A DNA stretch of 64,000 nt, from the NCBI RefSeq assembly GCF_910594005.1, contig NC_057826.1, positions 22,105,501-22,169,500 on the forward strand, read 5' to 3'. A program made the position numbers and the translations under genes. The DNA comes from Cervus elaphus. Lineage: Eukaryota; Chordata; Mammalia; Artiodactyla; Cervidae. Positions within the stretch are counted from its first letter, which is position 1. Every line of letters starts with the position of its first letter. The notes beneath the pieces were generated by a model. That model saw only the letters and a list, made by a program, of their open reading frames with translations, ran no database searches and was not told where the DNA came from. This document shows positions 32,350 through 43,959 of the stretch, one piece after another.

Positions 32350-32558
32350 TGGGGGGTTTAGTCGCTAAGCTCTGTCCGATTTTTGAGACCTCATGGACTG
32401 TAGCCTGCCAGGCCCCTCTGTCCATGGAATCCTCCAGGCAACAATACTGGAGTGGACTTTCATTTTCTTCTCCAGGGGAATCTTCCCAACCCAGGGATCG
32501 AAAATGGGTCTCCTGCATTGCAGACAGATTCTTTACCAACTGAGGCAACAGGGAAGCC
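32350..32558 (-). mobile_element. Bov-tA SINE inserted in L2 tail
   Basis: Reverse-complement Bov-tA from 'gtttagtcgctaagctctgt' to 'aactgaggcaacagggaagc'. The flanks 'acatagtgg' and 'tgcatggtagg' look like a decayed target duplication derived from the L2 'cacatagtagg'. Confidence 0.9.
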
Positions 32559-32612
32559 CTGATGCATGGTAGGTTCTTGCTAATTATTTGCTAAATGAAT
32601 GAGTGATTTCAA
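32559..32612 (+). mobile_element. L2 LINE 3' end (right part)
   Basis: 'gcatggtaggttcttgctaa' and 'tatttgctaaatgaatgagt' complete the L2 terminus. Confidence 0.6.
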
Positions 32613-33999
32613 AGTGGAGATGAGGCTTTGGGTCAGGAGGAGAGTTCTTAGGTATAAGAAGGCCATGAAACCTCAGAAAAAATACTTGAGATCACATCTT
32701 GCTTTCCTGAAGTAGGCCATTTGGCCACTTCCCCCTTCCACTTGATGAAGTTTCATATTTGATAAAAGCCCTGAACAGGTAGAACAAACAAGTAGGCCCT
32801 GATCATGAACTTGATGAAGTGCTGTGAGCCTAAATGCCTGATATGGGGAGTGCATAAATTATACTCAGCAACATGGTGGGCTCTCAACTATCCACTCCAG
32901 TGGATAATTTAATAGCCAATAATCTAATAGTTTGTAACTTAATAGTTCATAATCTTGAAAGTTTTACATGTGGCTTTATATTATGTTTCTGAATTTGCAT
33001 CAGGATACAAGGAGCTCTAACGGTTTAAGAATTCACAATAATTTGAGCTCAAATGTCCAGTGTCACTGTCCCAGTTGCCTGTTAACAACTTCTCTGGGCT
33101 CCAAACACATGCAAAAAAAAAAAAAAAAAAAAATACTGCATTGGGCTTGGGAGGAAACTGCATTGGTATTTTTGGGGGAGTGGGGCTTTGTCAGAATGGA
33201 AGTCCAAACTCCAGCCCTTCCTTCCACTTACCAGCTCTATTTTCATGTGATCTGGCCTGGTCTTTGCTTCTCATCAACACCTACCTCCCAGAACTGTTTG
33301 GAAATGTAGTCAAGTTTTCAGAAAAAATTAATCTGTACTGTTCCCTCAGGTAGAGGCAAAACAAGCCAAAAGCAAAAGTTTCTGTTTCATCTCTGAGGAA
33401 AGAAAGATCTCTTTTTTCTTCTCTTTTTCTTTCTTCTTTAAAGGACCTTCTCTTCCTGATCCAGTGGGCTAAAGTAAACAAGGACCTTTTTTCATAAATC
33501 ATATCTGGTTGTGAAAGCTCCCGCTAATGTCTCTACAAATCTGAAAGAAAAGTGCTGTCCTAGGCAATCTAATATGGAAACACTAGGTCCCGCCTGGGCT
33601 CCTCTGCCTGGAGCCTGGGGAAGGGCTTCCACTGGCCCTATCGATGGCGTGAATGGTGGTGAATTTCTTGACGCTAATGCATATGTCTGGGCATTTGCTC
33701 ATGTTGTCTTGGGTCCAAGTCTCAAGGTTAGAATGTGGAGACATCCTGCAATCCAAGGCAGAACCAATCATGTTGTCAGTGGGTGGATGGGACCCCAGAG
33801 TTCCCACCTCCTTTTCCTGTCATGAAGTTTATATCTCGAGGGAAAACAGCTGTCCGGGTTCAGGCCAACTGGGACTGAAGCCAGCTGTTCCTTCTGGATG
33901 CCAAAAGCCAGATGTACACCCACTTCTCTCCCACTCCCTAAGCCCGAACTCTTAAACTTTATCAAATTTATTAATAACTTTGCTAAAAAAACACATCTC
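32613..33999. other. No gene seen; A run and weak MIR
   Basis: A 21-base A run lies at 33113-33133, with no recognisable retroposon body upstream of it. A diverged MIR-like segment follows at about 33180-33320 ('cttccacttaccagctctat'). Frames at 33511-33955 and opposite are chance. Confidence 0.4.
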
Positions 34000-34145
34000 C
34001 CCAGGCTCCCCTCCAGAGAATTTGATTCAGTGAGTTCAGGTTGACCAGGAAAGCTGCATTTAAATAGCAACACCTCCACCCCTACCTTCTTTCTTTCCCT
34101 GGGAAATTCAGATACGATTGCTCTGAGAATCATACTTTGAGCAAC
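34000..34145 (+). mobile_element. MER20-like hAT fragment
   Basis: 'ccagagaatttgattcagtg', 'aagctgcatttaaatagcaa' and 'gaatcatactttgagcaac' follow the MER20 right half, with one block replaced by pyrimidine-rich sequence. Confidence 0.5.
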
Positions 34146-35604
34146 AGTCTCCACGGTGAAAGCTGGTAAAGGTTTAACAACTGATTTTGGAGGGGAGAGA
34201 GTCTGCATTGGAGCCTATTGACTTCCATCAACTAACTGTCCCCATCATAGCTGATTCAAGCTACCAACAGTGACACCCTGATTTAGCTTTGTTTTTCCCT
34301 ACATCCCCAGCTCTTGGAGTGGTTTGTTTTAGTGACTGATTTCCAGAGACCTCTAGGGGTTCCAAAGCAGAAAGAGAGGAAAAGGGAGAAGGAAAGAAAA
34401 CACAATTAGTGAGGGACCCTGGCCTTGGCCACATCGACAACCTTGTTCAACCCAGCTCTTAGCAGGAGGAGGTTTTCAAACACCTGCTTCTGCCTTCGTT
34501 TGATAAGCTTTCTGGTCGACTCACATAAACCTGATCCTGCTGACCTAGGGGATGATGAAAAGGCTGAGTGTTGGGCACCTGAGGGGATGAAAGGGGCTGG
34601 GGGAGGACCATGGGGTGGTCATATGACCCGGGGTCGCCAGCGGCTTAAGCCCTTTTGTGCGCCCCCCACCACCTCCGGCTCCGGCCCAGCTCTGGAAGGT
34701 TTTGGTGATTTCCTCCCACCCCCGACTAGGCGAACAGATGTGGAAAGGTCTCCAGTTCCCAGGGCTCCGGACACAACTGCTGGTTGTTTCTCCCCCGCCG
34801 ATGGGGCCCGTGATCACAGACAGAACAGTTACACATCACTCACCAAAGAGCTGAGCCCAGTCAGGTGCGGGTTCAAACCCACTCTGTGTGTCTGCAGTGA
34901 AAAACTGAACTGAAATGGACTGAAAAATAACCCCGTCCCTCCCTGCCTTGCTCTAAGTCCACTTTGTGGAAATGCTGAGGACTTTAGGAGAGGCCAGGTT
35001 GTCAGCTTTCCCACAGTGACCAAGTCCTCACAGGTACCCTGACCTTTAGAACCAATGCAGCCTCTCGGGCCTGCTGCTTCTCTTGTCCTGATTGGTGGTC
35101 CTGCCAGAGGGAGTGAGCCCTCTTGCCCGCTTTAAGTCTGGAGCTTGAAGGACCCCACTGCTCTGAAAAGGATGCCTCTGCAGTGCACTGAGCTTTTACA
35201 GCTCATTGGATGAAAGGGAGAGAAGAAAAGCATTATGAAGAAAGGGGTGCAGGTGTTAGCTTCCTCATTTACCTTAATTATACCACCCTGATCATCCAAG
35301 GAATTTCTCAGAGCCTAGCTTTCTCTTACCATCCACACACCTTTCATAAGTGGGGCAAACAGAAACATAAAAATACCCTAACCTCCCTTATATAAAGAAC
35401 CTTTCTCATATCTACTCTATCCACAAGAGTAAGCCGGTATCTAACAAGCTATGTATCTAACAAACATCTAACAATGTTCCTAGTTTGTGTAACAGCTGGT
35501 GGCCGTCACAGTCTGACACAAGGACCTGGTACACGCATGTATTAGTGTGTAGCACACTCACCTACAAATGCGGTAAGTGACGAAACAGCACCCATGTCTC
35601 TAAA
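34146..35604. other. Single-copy stretch with long unsupported ORF
   Basis: A 162-codon plus-strand frame (34425-34913) crosses a locally GC-rich patch at 34600-34800. It is arginine- and proline-rich without a domain, and frames of 65-90 codons overlap it on both strands. I do not call it a gene. Confidence 0.35.
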
Positions 35605-37047
35605 GCAATGGGTCTCAAAGTGAGGTCTATGGACCCCTGGGGACCCTGTGACCCTAAGAAGGTGTTTGCAAGGTCAAAACTTTGCTCATAATTCCAAGAT
35701 GTTATTGGTCTGCTTCACAGTGTTGACATTTGGGTAAAATTGTCATATTCTTCACTGTCACAAAGTCGGACCAAAAAAAAAAAAAAAGAAAGAAAGAAAC
35801 CAATTTCATTTAAGCGTGTCTGAGATGGAGCAGTAAGAATTACTAATTTTATGAAATCTTGCCCAAAGCCCAAGTCTTTTGAGTATTGCGTGTGGCAAAC
35901 TAGAAAGTAAGTATAAGGCATTTCTGGTGCTTTCTGAGGTACAATGGTTTGTTCAGAGAAAAAGCATTTGTGGGAGCGTCTGAGTTGTGAGTTGAACTAG
36001 CCACTTTCATGATATACCATGTTTGCTTGAAAGGACTGAATTACCATGGTTATTCAGACTTGGTGATTTGACAGTCATTTTCTCCAAAAGGAACAATCTG
36101 AACTTGTCATTTTAAGAAAGATAATTGACAGTGTTTGTTGTCAAAATAAAGACTTTCAAGCAAAAATTAACATTTCTGAAAACTTGTCTCTGTCTCAGTG
36201 AGCTTAATACTGTCTCAGTACTTAGAGAGGTTTCTGATAAGATCAGTGGTGATATCAACAAATGTGAATTTTTAGTTTTCATCATGAAGTAGATCAGATT
36301 CAGATCCGCATAACTTAGTGAAGCAATATTTTCCAAATGACCATGCATAGATTACAAAATCATGCACGGGCAAAAGATCCATTCAGTGCAACACAGACCA
36401 AACAGATTTTAATGAAACTGAGTACAAAGAGTTCATTGAGATAGTTTCAGATTCCACATTACAAGTAACCTTTAATAAACGACCATTTATCGAGTTCTGG
36501 TATAGTGTCAAAGAAGAATATCTACAATTATCTGAAAAGGCTATTAAAAATATTCCTCCCTTTTCCAGCTTCGTATCTATGTGAGGCTGGGTTTCCTTCA
36601 TAAACTTCAACCAAAACAATATTATCACTGCTGATTGAATGCAGAAGTAGATATGAGAAACCAGCTGTCTTCTATTAAGCCAGACATTAAAGAGATTTGC
36701 AAAAATGTAAAACACTGTCATTCTTCTCATTAAATTTTGTTCTGTTTTGTTTTGGAAAACACAGCTATTTTTACAGTAAGATTGTGCTATTTTAAAGTTT
36801 TAAACAAATGAATAAAGTTTTGGATTTTTGTTAATTAATAGATAGGAATTTATTCATATAAATATATGTTAAATGGTTAACAAATAAGTATTAACACAAT
36901 ATTGACTGGGAGATTTTTGCAGAAACTAATGCCCGTGGCTGGCAATTTATTATGTAAGTATATATCAAAACACCCACATTTGAGTAAGTATCAACAACTT
37001 TTTTTTTGAATTTAAATAGTTTTCTGTTCTAATTTTTAATATAGTAA
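35605..37047 (+). mobile_element. Decayed hAT DNA transposon with transposase C-terminus
   Basis: Terminal-like 'ggtctcaaagtgaggtctat' and 'aaggtcaaaactttgctcat' open the element. Broken plus-strand frames then show hAT transposase blocks: 'LTVIFSKRNNLNLSF' (36068-36112), 'FIEFWYSVKEEYLQLSEKAI' (about 36474-36533) and 'LCEAGF' (36577-36594). These resemble the hAT dimerisation region related to ZBED5/SCAND3-type proteins. The 3' noncoding block 'ctattaagccagacattaaa' is typical of the family. Stops and frameshifts separate all blocks, and the zinc finger and catalytic core are not visible. The 3' terminus is lost where the next repeat begins. Confidence 0.72.
35773..35787. repeat. A run followed by GAAA units
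   Basis: An uninterrupted A run with adjoining GAAA units sits inside the hAT element. It could be the scar of a lost retroposon or local slippage. Confidence 0.85.
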
Positions 37048-37118
37048 ATGACTTAAATATCTATTGCTACATAGCAAAATACTCCAAAACCTAGTGGCTT
37101 AAAACAACAACAGTCACT
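37048..37118 (+). mobile_element. Ancient interspersed repeat (family X), left part
   Basis: 'atctattgctacatagcaaa' and 'acctagtggcttaaaacaac' open the same broad repeat class seen at 27.5 and 55.1 kb. Interrupted by an L1. Confidence 0.6.
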
Positions 37119-37638
37119 AAACAGATAAAGAAGATGTGGTACATACAGAATGGAACACTACTCAGCCATAAAATAGAATGAAATAATGCCATTTGCAGCA
37201 ACATGGATGGACCTAGAAAATATCACACTAAGTGAAGAGACTCACAAAGAGAAAAACAAATACCATATGATGTCACTTATATGTGGAATCTAGAGTATGA
37301 CACAAATAAACCTGTCTACAAAACAGAAACAGACTCACAGGCATAGAAAACAGACTTGTGGCTGCCAAGAGGTAGGGGGGTGGGGGAGGGATGGATTGGG
37401 AGTTTGGAATTAGCAGATACAAACTAGCATATAGAGAATGGATAAACAAGGTCCTACGGTACAGCACAGGGAACTAGATTCAAAATCCTGGGATGGACCA
37501 TCATGGGAAAGAATAGGAAAAAGTATGTGTATATATGTGAATAACTGAATCATTTTGTTGTACAGGAGAAATGAACACAATATTGTAAATCAACTATACA
37601 TCAATAAAATAAATATAACTCCCCCCACCCTCAAACAC
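37119..37638 (+). mobile_element. L1 LINE 3' end nested in the ancient repeat
   Basis: Ruminant-type L1 tail: 'actcagccataaaatagaat', 'caacatggatggacctagaa', 'acttatatgtggaatctaga', 'attgtaaatcaactatacat'. Target duplication 'acaacagtcact' (37107-37118) and 'acaaccgtcact' (37639-37650), 11 of 12. 5'-truncated and noncoding. Confidence 0.93.
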
Positions 37639-38080
37639 ACAACCGTCACTTGTTACCCCTTAGAGTTGCTGAGGATAAGGAATTCAGGAGTGGCTTGGCT
37701 GGGCTCTTCTGGTTCCGGGTCTCTTGAGAGGTTGTACCCTTAAGGCCTGACCAGGGCTAGGGTATTTGCTGTCGAGGTAGTACACTCACAAGCCCAGCCA
37801 GTTGTGTCTGGCTATTGTGAAGGGCCTCATGTCCTCTTCACAGAGGTCTCTCCCAGTGTCCTCAAAATGCGGAAACTGGCTTTCTCTGGAGTGGACAGTA
37901 GGAGAGACCAAGTAGAAACCTGTAGCCCCTTTTAAGGCCTAGCCTCTGAAGCCAGCTGAAGTCACACATCCTCAATTCTGCCATTTTCTGCTGCCACACA
38001 GACCGGTCCTCACTCAACACACAAGGGCATGAATGCTGGGAGATAAGGATCACTGGGAGCTATCCAGGAGGCTGGTTACC
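37639..38080 (+). mobile_element. Ancient interspersed repeat (family X), right part
   Basis: Continues with 'ggagtggcttggctgggctc', 'tcccagtgtcctcaaaatgc', 'tctgaagccagctgaagtca', 'gctatccaggaggctggtta', in the consensus order of the class. Confidence 0.6.
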
Positions 38081-38117
38081 CCAGGATTTATCAACAGATG
38101 CAAACACGTAAACAAAG

Positions 38118-38141
38118 GCTTTGGTGGGGGTGGGGGGGGGA
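38118..38141. repeat. G-rich low-complexity tract
   Basis: 'ggtgggggtggggggggg' supplies several G runs; a two- to three-run G-quadruplex is conceivable on the plus strand. Confidence 0.7.
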
Positions 38142-38189
38142 GAGCGCTTCACCAAGTTTTAAGTATAAAGGGGTCCTTAAGGGCAAAAC

Positions 38190-38323
38190 CTAGAGGAGGG
38201 CATGGCAACCCACTCCAGTATTCTTGCTTGGAGAATCCTCGTGGACAGAGGAGCCTGGCGGGCTACAGTCCACGGGATTGCAGAGTCAGACACGACTGAG
38301 TGACTAAGCACAGCACAGCACAC
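38190..38323 (+). mobile_element. BovA SINE fragment without tRNA head
   Basis: 'ggagggcatggcaacccact' to 'cacgactgagtgactaagca' with a CAGCA-type tail. Flanks 'gggcaaaac' (38181-38189) and 'gagcaaaac' (38324-38332) look like the target duplication, 8 of 9. Confidence 0.9.
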
Positions 38324-38744
38324 GAGCAAAACATGTGAGAGCTGATAGCCTTGATGATTCTTTTCTTCTCTTATCTCCTTCCCCTCTTTCTCCTTCATCT
38401 CTCTTTCCCTCTCCCTCTCCTCTTCCTTCTTCTTTGTCTCCCTGCTCATACGATCATTTAGGCAACTTGTTGCTCACTTACCCTCCATGACCTCAGGGAC
38501 AGCTCCTTCTAGCTGTTTCTTCTGAACTTGAACTTATGGGGGTTCCTTTATGAGTGTAACCCTCCTTGTAGCCTTGATCTATTGGATTTTTTTGCCTGGC
38601 AATGCTTGGGGCTCAAGTCAGCTCTAGTCTTCTCAGGTCAGGCTCCCTGAACAGCACACATCTTCAAGAGGGGGTTATTGGTGGGAGAAAAAAGAGCAGC
38701 TCTGAGCCCAGTGCCTGGAAGCATTGGACAGACAGCAAACTCAG

Positions 38745-39580
38745 GAGGGCAGGGTTCCTACCTTCGTGGAGACGACAATTCTAGAAGTGAGAAGAGAGAA
38801 AAACAATAAAACCAACACCCAAATGATGCACAGTCATCTCTCCGTGGAAGCAAACCCTGCAGATCTGTGGACTTGGGTATCCATGGGGAATCCTGGAAGG
38901 GAGACTGTAGTAGGTTAGAGAGTGATAAGTGTTAAGGAGGGGAGGCTGAGTCAGCTCAAAGCAGGTGGGAGTGCAAGGGGGTATGAGGAGAACTTGAGAT
39001 GAGCCAGGTGATCAGAGGGAGATTTGGTGAGAAGGTGACATTTTACTGAAGACCTGAAGAGTTAAGGGAACAGCTGCAGCAAAGGCCCCAACATGGACAC
39101 GTATCTTGTGTGTTTGAGGAAAGCAAGAAGGCCAGGGTAAATGGAGATGAACGAGCAAGGGGGAGAGGGGACAGCAGAAAGGTCAGCATTAGCATGGGTG
39201 AGATTCTTCAGGGCTCCTGTGGCCACTGGGAGGACTTTGGCTTTTTACTCTCTATGGGATGGGACTCGTTGTGGGCCACTAGGGGATTTGGAGCAGAGTA
39301 TGTTGAGAATATACTTCAAGGCAAGTAGGAGTATGTGGGCCAGTTAGTGGGAAGTGGAAAGAGGGAGGTGAGTAGAAGGTTATCACAGGTGATTGGAGAA
39401 GAGATGGTGGTGGCTTGGACCAGGATGCTGGCATAGGGGATGATGAGAATTGGGAGGATTCTGGACAGATTTTGAAAGTAGAGCCAATAAAAAGCTCCAG
39501 CACCTTGGAAGTGGGGTGTGAAAGAAAGTCAGGGTTTAAGTATGACTCCATTTAGGTTTGGGTCATAAATAGCCCAAGGG
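38745..39580 (+). mobile_element. Ancient interspersed repeat (family Y)
   Basis: Blocks such as 'gagtgataagtgttaagga', 'gagaaggtgacattttactg', 'gcagcaaaggccccaacat', 'ggaggactttggctttttac', 'gatggtggtggcttggacca', 'agattttgaaagtagagcca' match a repeat common across placentals. A second copy lies at 62425-63020. An unrelated piece at 38815-38900 interrupts it. The family name is not assigned. Confidence 0.5.
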
Positions 39581-40554
39581 TCGGAGCTGCTATCACTTAA
39601 GAAGAGAAAGTTGCAAGTGGAACAGCTTGCAGGGGGAAGATTTAGAAAGTCCCACTGGACACAGTAAGCCCACACTGTTCCCTGAGTTTTCTGTAGAAGC
39701 CCAGCTGCACTTTCTCCCCTGGGTCCCCAAAAGCAGAGTTTCTGAGTACTTGCACAGGCCCTTCTCCTGCCAGCCTGACAGCAGACAGTGAAAAAAATCA
39801 CTCACTGTGTGCAATTTAATTTAAAAAAGCAGGAGACTATTGTTCTTGAGCCTCTCACTCTTTAATTTTTTCTTTGTCTTTCTTATCGGAAATGAAAGAA
39901 AACAGCCACGGGAGATAGGATCTCAGGTCTAGAAATCCTAGCAGGTAATTTGGGAGTTGAAAACAAATCTCCCCTGAAATGCATTAAGCAGGTGAAGGGG
40001 ATTCCAGCTTCAACTCTGAAACCACACCTTCTCCTGGCCTGGCAAATAACTTCCTTCCAGCCCCAGGCAAATCCACTTCCACCCACCAAATGCCTGCAGT
40101 TAATAAACGTTCAACAACAACAAAGCCCCAAAGTAGAAAAAAGAAGACTGATTGGAGGCTAAGATACCAGAAGGGCTGCTTGAGAGCCTCTCCCTGCAGG
40201 CTGCACCCTGAGAAGGAGCATTCAGGCAAGGAAGCAGGGGCCCAGGGCTAGGGGAACCCAGACAGACTGCTTTCAGAGTACTGGGGCAGGGGAATATCTG
40301 ACTTGAGTAAAAATGATTATATTTCTTGAGCAGACTTGCCCACTTGTTTCATTAGAACTTCACACCCCTGACTGTACTCAGACCCTTCAAAATGGCTAAA
40401 AGCTCCAGTACTCATCATGGAGCCATGATCTCAGTCATGCCTCCTGCTAAGCATGGCAGGATTGGAGATGCCAAACTTGGGTCTCGATAAGTCAGCAGAG
40501 AGTTAACGGGGATGTTCTCAGGTCCAGGGAGAACTGAGAAAAATAAATATTATG
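39581..40554. other. Single-copy stretch, no gene seen
   Basis: Overlapping frames at 39529-40229 on both strands; no domain, RNA or named repeat. Confidence 0.4.
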
Positions 40555-40685
40555 TTATGCTATGAGAAATTCACTCAGTATTACTTATTATTCCCATTTT
40601 AGAGATCAGAAAAGTGAGGCTCAGAGAAGTTGATGGCCCCACAGCTGGTCAGTAGCAGAGCCAGGATGGGGATCCATATAGTAAA
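40555..40685 (+). mobile_element. MIR SINE fragment
   Basis: 'attattcccattttagagat', 'gtgaggctcagagaagttga', 'agtagcagagccaggatggg' are the MIR right half. Confidence 0.7.
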
Positions 40686-40831
40686 TCATGGAGATTGCTG
40701 CTTGCTGGGTACCTATAATGAGACCGAAGTACCCTGTGCTTTGTGTGTGTTAACTGTTCATTTCTCACGGGTTACTTCTTTTTCAAAGAAGTGAAACTGT
40801 CCAACAGAACTTCCTGCCATGACAGAAATGT

Positions 40832-41015
40832 TCTATGTCTGCACTGTCCAATACCATGATAGTCACCAGCTCCATGTGGCTATTGAGCCCTTGAGGTGTG
40901 CCCAGTGGGGTTAAGGAACTAAATTTTAAATTTCATATCTTTCTGATTGATTTAAACTTGAGATTTAAATGTAAGTAGCCACAAGTGGCTACTGTTTTGG
41001 ATAGTGTAGTTGTAG
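40832..41015. mobile_element. hAT-type MER element with visible terminal inverted repeats
   Basis: Left end 'ctatgtctgcactgtccaat' pairs imperfectly with right end 'ttggatagtgtagttgtag'. The interior keeps 'ccatgtggctattgagccc' and its inverse-like 'agccacaagtggctactg', typical of a short non-autonomous hAT family. No coding sequence. Confidence 0.6.
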
Positions 41016-41534
41016 CAGATTTAGTAGCATTTCCGAAAGTTTGTTAAGCATGGAGGCAAAAATTGCAACCCAGGGCTGACTGAAACCACAGTTCATGCCT
41101 TTTCCCTCTCCCCTCTGCTCCCCAGTTAAGTCACCTGCATTTTGCAAAGTGAAGGGCTTGGGAATGAAATTGACCAGACAGTATATAGTCAGCCAGAAAT
41201 AAAGCCCGATCCCCTAATGGCCAGGTCTGTATTTGAGCCTGCAGCCAAACTCCCCACTGGGGGCTTGAGTGTCAGCAATTTTCCAGAGCCTAACCAGGGG
41301 TGACCTGATGAATTGAGAGTTCTCTGACTCACAGATCCCAGCCCTGCTATTTAAACATCACCATTTCCTTTTTTGGGGCTTACGACTAATTGGTAGAGAG
41401 GTAGTGAGCTCCCAGGCCCAGCCTCACCCTGTTGAAACATGTAGCTCTCTTCGAAGGTTTCCACTTCAGGCACCGCCCTTGAGGTGCAACCACCACCTGC
41501 CATGGGTCTGAATGCAAACGTTTAACCGGAGCTG
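41016..41534. other. Single-copy stretch, no gene seen
   Basis: No recognised element. Confidence 0.4.
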
Positions 41535-41925
41535 GGCCATCATCACTTTGTTAGCTTCTCTATGGCCCTCTAGTGTACATCTCTGCAGCATCACGCTCCT
41601 GCTCCAAAGACACCCCATAATACTCAGAATAGAAGTGAAGTCTTCCTTCCCTGACCTGGGCTCTGCTCACTTCTCTGACCTGCTGTACCCTTGACATCCC
41701 TATTGCCCCCTCTGCTCCAGCCTGACTTCCTGGCTGTTCCCCAACTGTTCCTTGTCCCAGGTCTTCGCATTTATTATTCCTTCTGCCTGGAATGCTCTTC
41801 ATTCAACCCTTGCCCAAAGGTCATCTCTTCAGAGAGGTCTTCCTGATTCCTCTGTGTGTGAAAGTGTCCCCTTCACCCCTGTCTCTTCATCATGCTATAC
41901 TTTTTTCAAGGCACTTATCACTAGT

Positions 41926-41963
<38 letters not shown>

Positions 41964-42115
41964 TTGGCTTATTGTATGTTGTCCCCCCTAAGATGTAAAC
42001 AGAGTAAGGAGGGATTGTCTTTTTCCATTCTGTATCTCCATTGTCTAGAATGGAGTCTGGCACCTAATCGTTCACTGAATATTGAATGAACCCATGAATC
42101 AATGAATGAATGTGC
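41535..42115 (+). mobile_element. L2 LINE 3' region, well preserved
   Basis: Long collinear L2 match: 'gtgaagtcttccttccctga', 'ttcgcatttattattccttc', 'tgcctggaatgctcttcatt', 'ttcagagaggtcttcctga', 'gtaaacagagtaaggaggga', and the terminal 'gaatgaatg'. It holds a TG microsatellite. The frames over it (41512-41998) are non-coding. Confidence 0.78.
41929..41961. repeat. (TG)n microsatellite
   Basis: About 16 TG units inside the L2. Confidence 0.97.
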
Positions 42116-42884
42116 TCAGGGTGAGTGTGGTAGGGGTGGGGAGGCTCAGACTTGGCTTGCTCTACACAGATCAACGCATCCATGATTTGGAAACTACATC
42201 GTGAGAGAAGAGATTTGTTAAATTTCTTTTGCCCTGGGAAAGTTAAAGATCACAGATGATCCAAACCTCAGTGCCAAGTTCTCTGATTTATAATCGAGGA
42301 TTTATTCACACAGAGGTAAACAAGAGCAAAGGACTGACAAGCAAATTATATGAGAGTGATGGGAAACAGACCAAGGGACCCCTACAATCCGTATTCCTTC
42401 AACTGGCTTGGGTTCCCCACAGCATCGGCTCAAACTTGGATCCAGAGAATCCCTGATGATTGTCACTCCCAGAATCCTCTGGGCTAGGCTGCCCGGGTGG
42501 TGACTGCAAGCGGAGGAAGCCTAGTTAAGTCCATCCTTACTTGACAGAGATATTACTAGGCCATCTAAAAGGCACATCCAGCCCAGGAGGTGTTTCCCAA
42601 GGGTGCCCAGGCTCACAAAGTTTTCCTAAAACCTGACTTGGGAGGGGGGCAGATTTTCCTTTCCTTCTTTACTGTATTCTACAGAAATGTACCTCTTTTA
42701 TTCCATCTCAAAAAATTTAAAGAAACAAAATTAATGCACCTTAAAGTGTCCAGCTCATAGGAGATAATCAATAAATATTAAACGAATGAACAAAAATATC
42801 AAGGCAGAGGGGAACTGTGGCTTGGTGAGGAATGGTATTGTTGAGCAAACTGATAGTCAGAAACCACGGGCTGGACACGACCCT
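42116..42884. other. Single-copy stretch, no gene seen
   Basis: A LINE/MIR-tail-like 'aatcaataaatattaaacga' lies at about 42765-42790. Otherwise nothing recognised. Confidence 0.4.
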
Positions 42885-42972
42885 GGCTTCAGCCCTCAGT
42901 TTCCCTATTTGTAAAATGGGCTGGCTCGACTTTCATTTCCTTCCCAGCTCTGATACTCTATGATTCTCTGAA
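42885..42972 (+). mobile_element. MIR-type 3' fragment
   Basis: 'cagtttccctatttgtaaaa' then 'tcccagctctgatactctat' and 'gattctctg' match the end block of a mammal-wide SINE. Confidence 0.5.
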
Positions 42973-43959
42973 CATGCCATCCTAGCTTCCATGTGGACGA
43001 AGGTCTTACTCGTGTCCTCCTGAAAGCCAGGGCTGCTGCTCTGGAGCAACAGTGGTTATTTAATAGAAGTTCTCCCAGACTATTTCTCGTGTCTCCCATG
43101 AAAGAATGCTCTGGAAGGTAGCCACCATCAAAATAGGAAGGAAAGCCAGGCTGGGGTTCCATTTATCAGATAACGCAGGCTTAACCGAAGTTCCTGTTGC
43201 CCCATATGGTGATTCTGGGAGCTTGACCAGGTTTCAGAGGTTTTGTACTCAGAGCAGCAAGAAATCATCTCTGTGGCTTGTGGGATTTGGTACCTATTTC
43301 CCTTCTTCCCGCAGCCCAAGGCTGTGGGTGCCAAGTGAGGGCCCCAGTGACTCCCCTCTCCTCCCAGGGCCTCCGTGCAGCTGCTGCAGCCCGAGGAGTG
43401 CACCCCCCGCCCCCACCCCCCCCACCCCTCAGAGGCACCATCAGAACACACAGCACTGGCCCGGATCAGTTCCCTATACACCGGGGCCCTTTATTTTAAG
43501 CTGCATGTGAATCCGACCATTTCCTTCTACTCTCAGAAGTGCCCTGAAGCACCAGCCTAAAAGAATCTAGACTCCTTCTCTACTTCTGCATCTACCTCTG
43601 CAACTCTGTTCACAGCCTTGATGCCACCAGGAGGATAAAGAACACTGGACTGAGAGTCGGAGAGCCAGAGTCCAGCAGGAGGCATCTCTCTTGGCCTCAG
43701 TTTCCTCAGATGTGAGGTCAGGATGGGGTGCTGGCCGGGCACCCTCCCTGCCTCTTCCCAGCCTCATGATTCCTGCCCACCCTCCACCCACCCAGAGGCA
43801 GAGCCAGCTCTTTCTCCTGAGGGAGTATTAGCTTTGTATGTGATGCAACTTCTATAAAGGCAGGGGCTCTTCTTTTTTTTTTTCTTTTTTATGTTCTTAG
43901 GTACTCTAGGAAGAGAGAAGGATTTTTATGATCCCAGTAACCAAACAACATAATGAAAA
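42973..43959. other. No gene seen; C-rich tract and T-rich tract
   Basis: A C-rich run at 43400-43432 and a pyrimidine run at 43870-43892 generate proline-rich and glycine-rich shadow frames (43106-43560 in several phases). A MIR-like scrap sits at about 43640-43730. Confidence 0.45.

Noticed and set aside
34425..34913. 162-codon plus-strand ORF
   Set aside because: Crosses a local GC-rich patch, has no domain, and is overlapped by frames on both strands.
43106..43560. Several 60-134 codon proline- or glycine-rich ORFs
   Set aside because: Produced by the C-rich low-complexity tract at 43400-43432.
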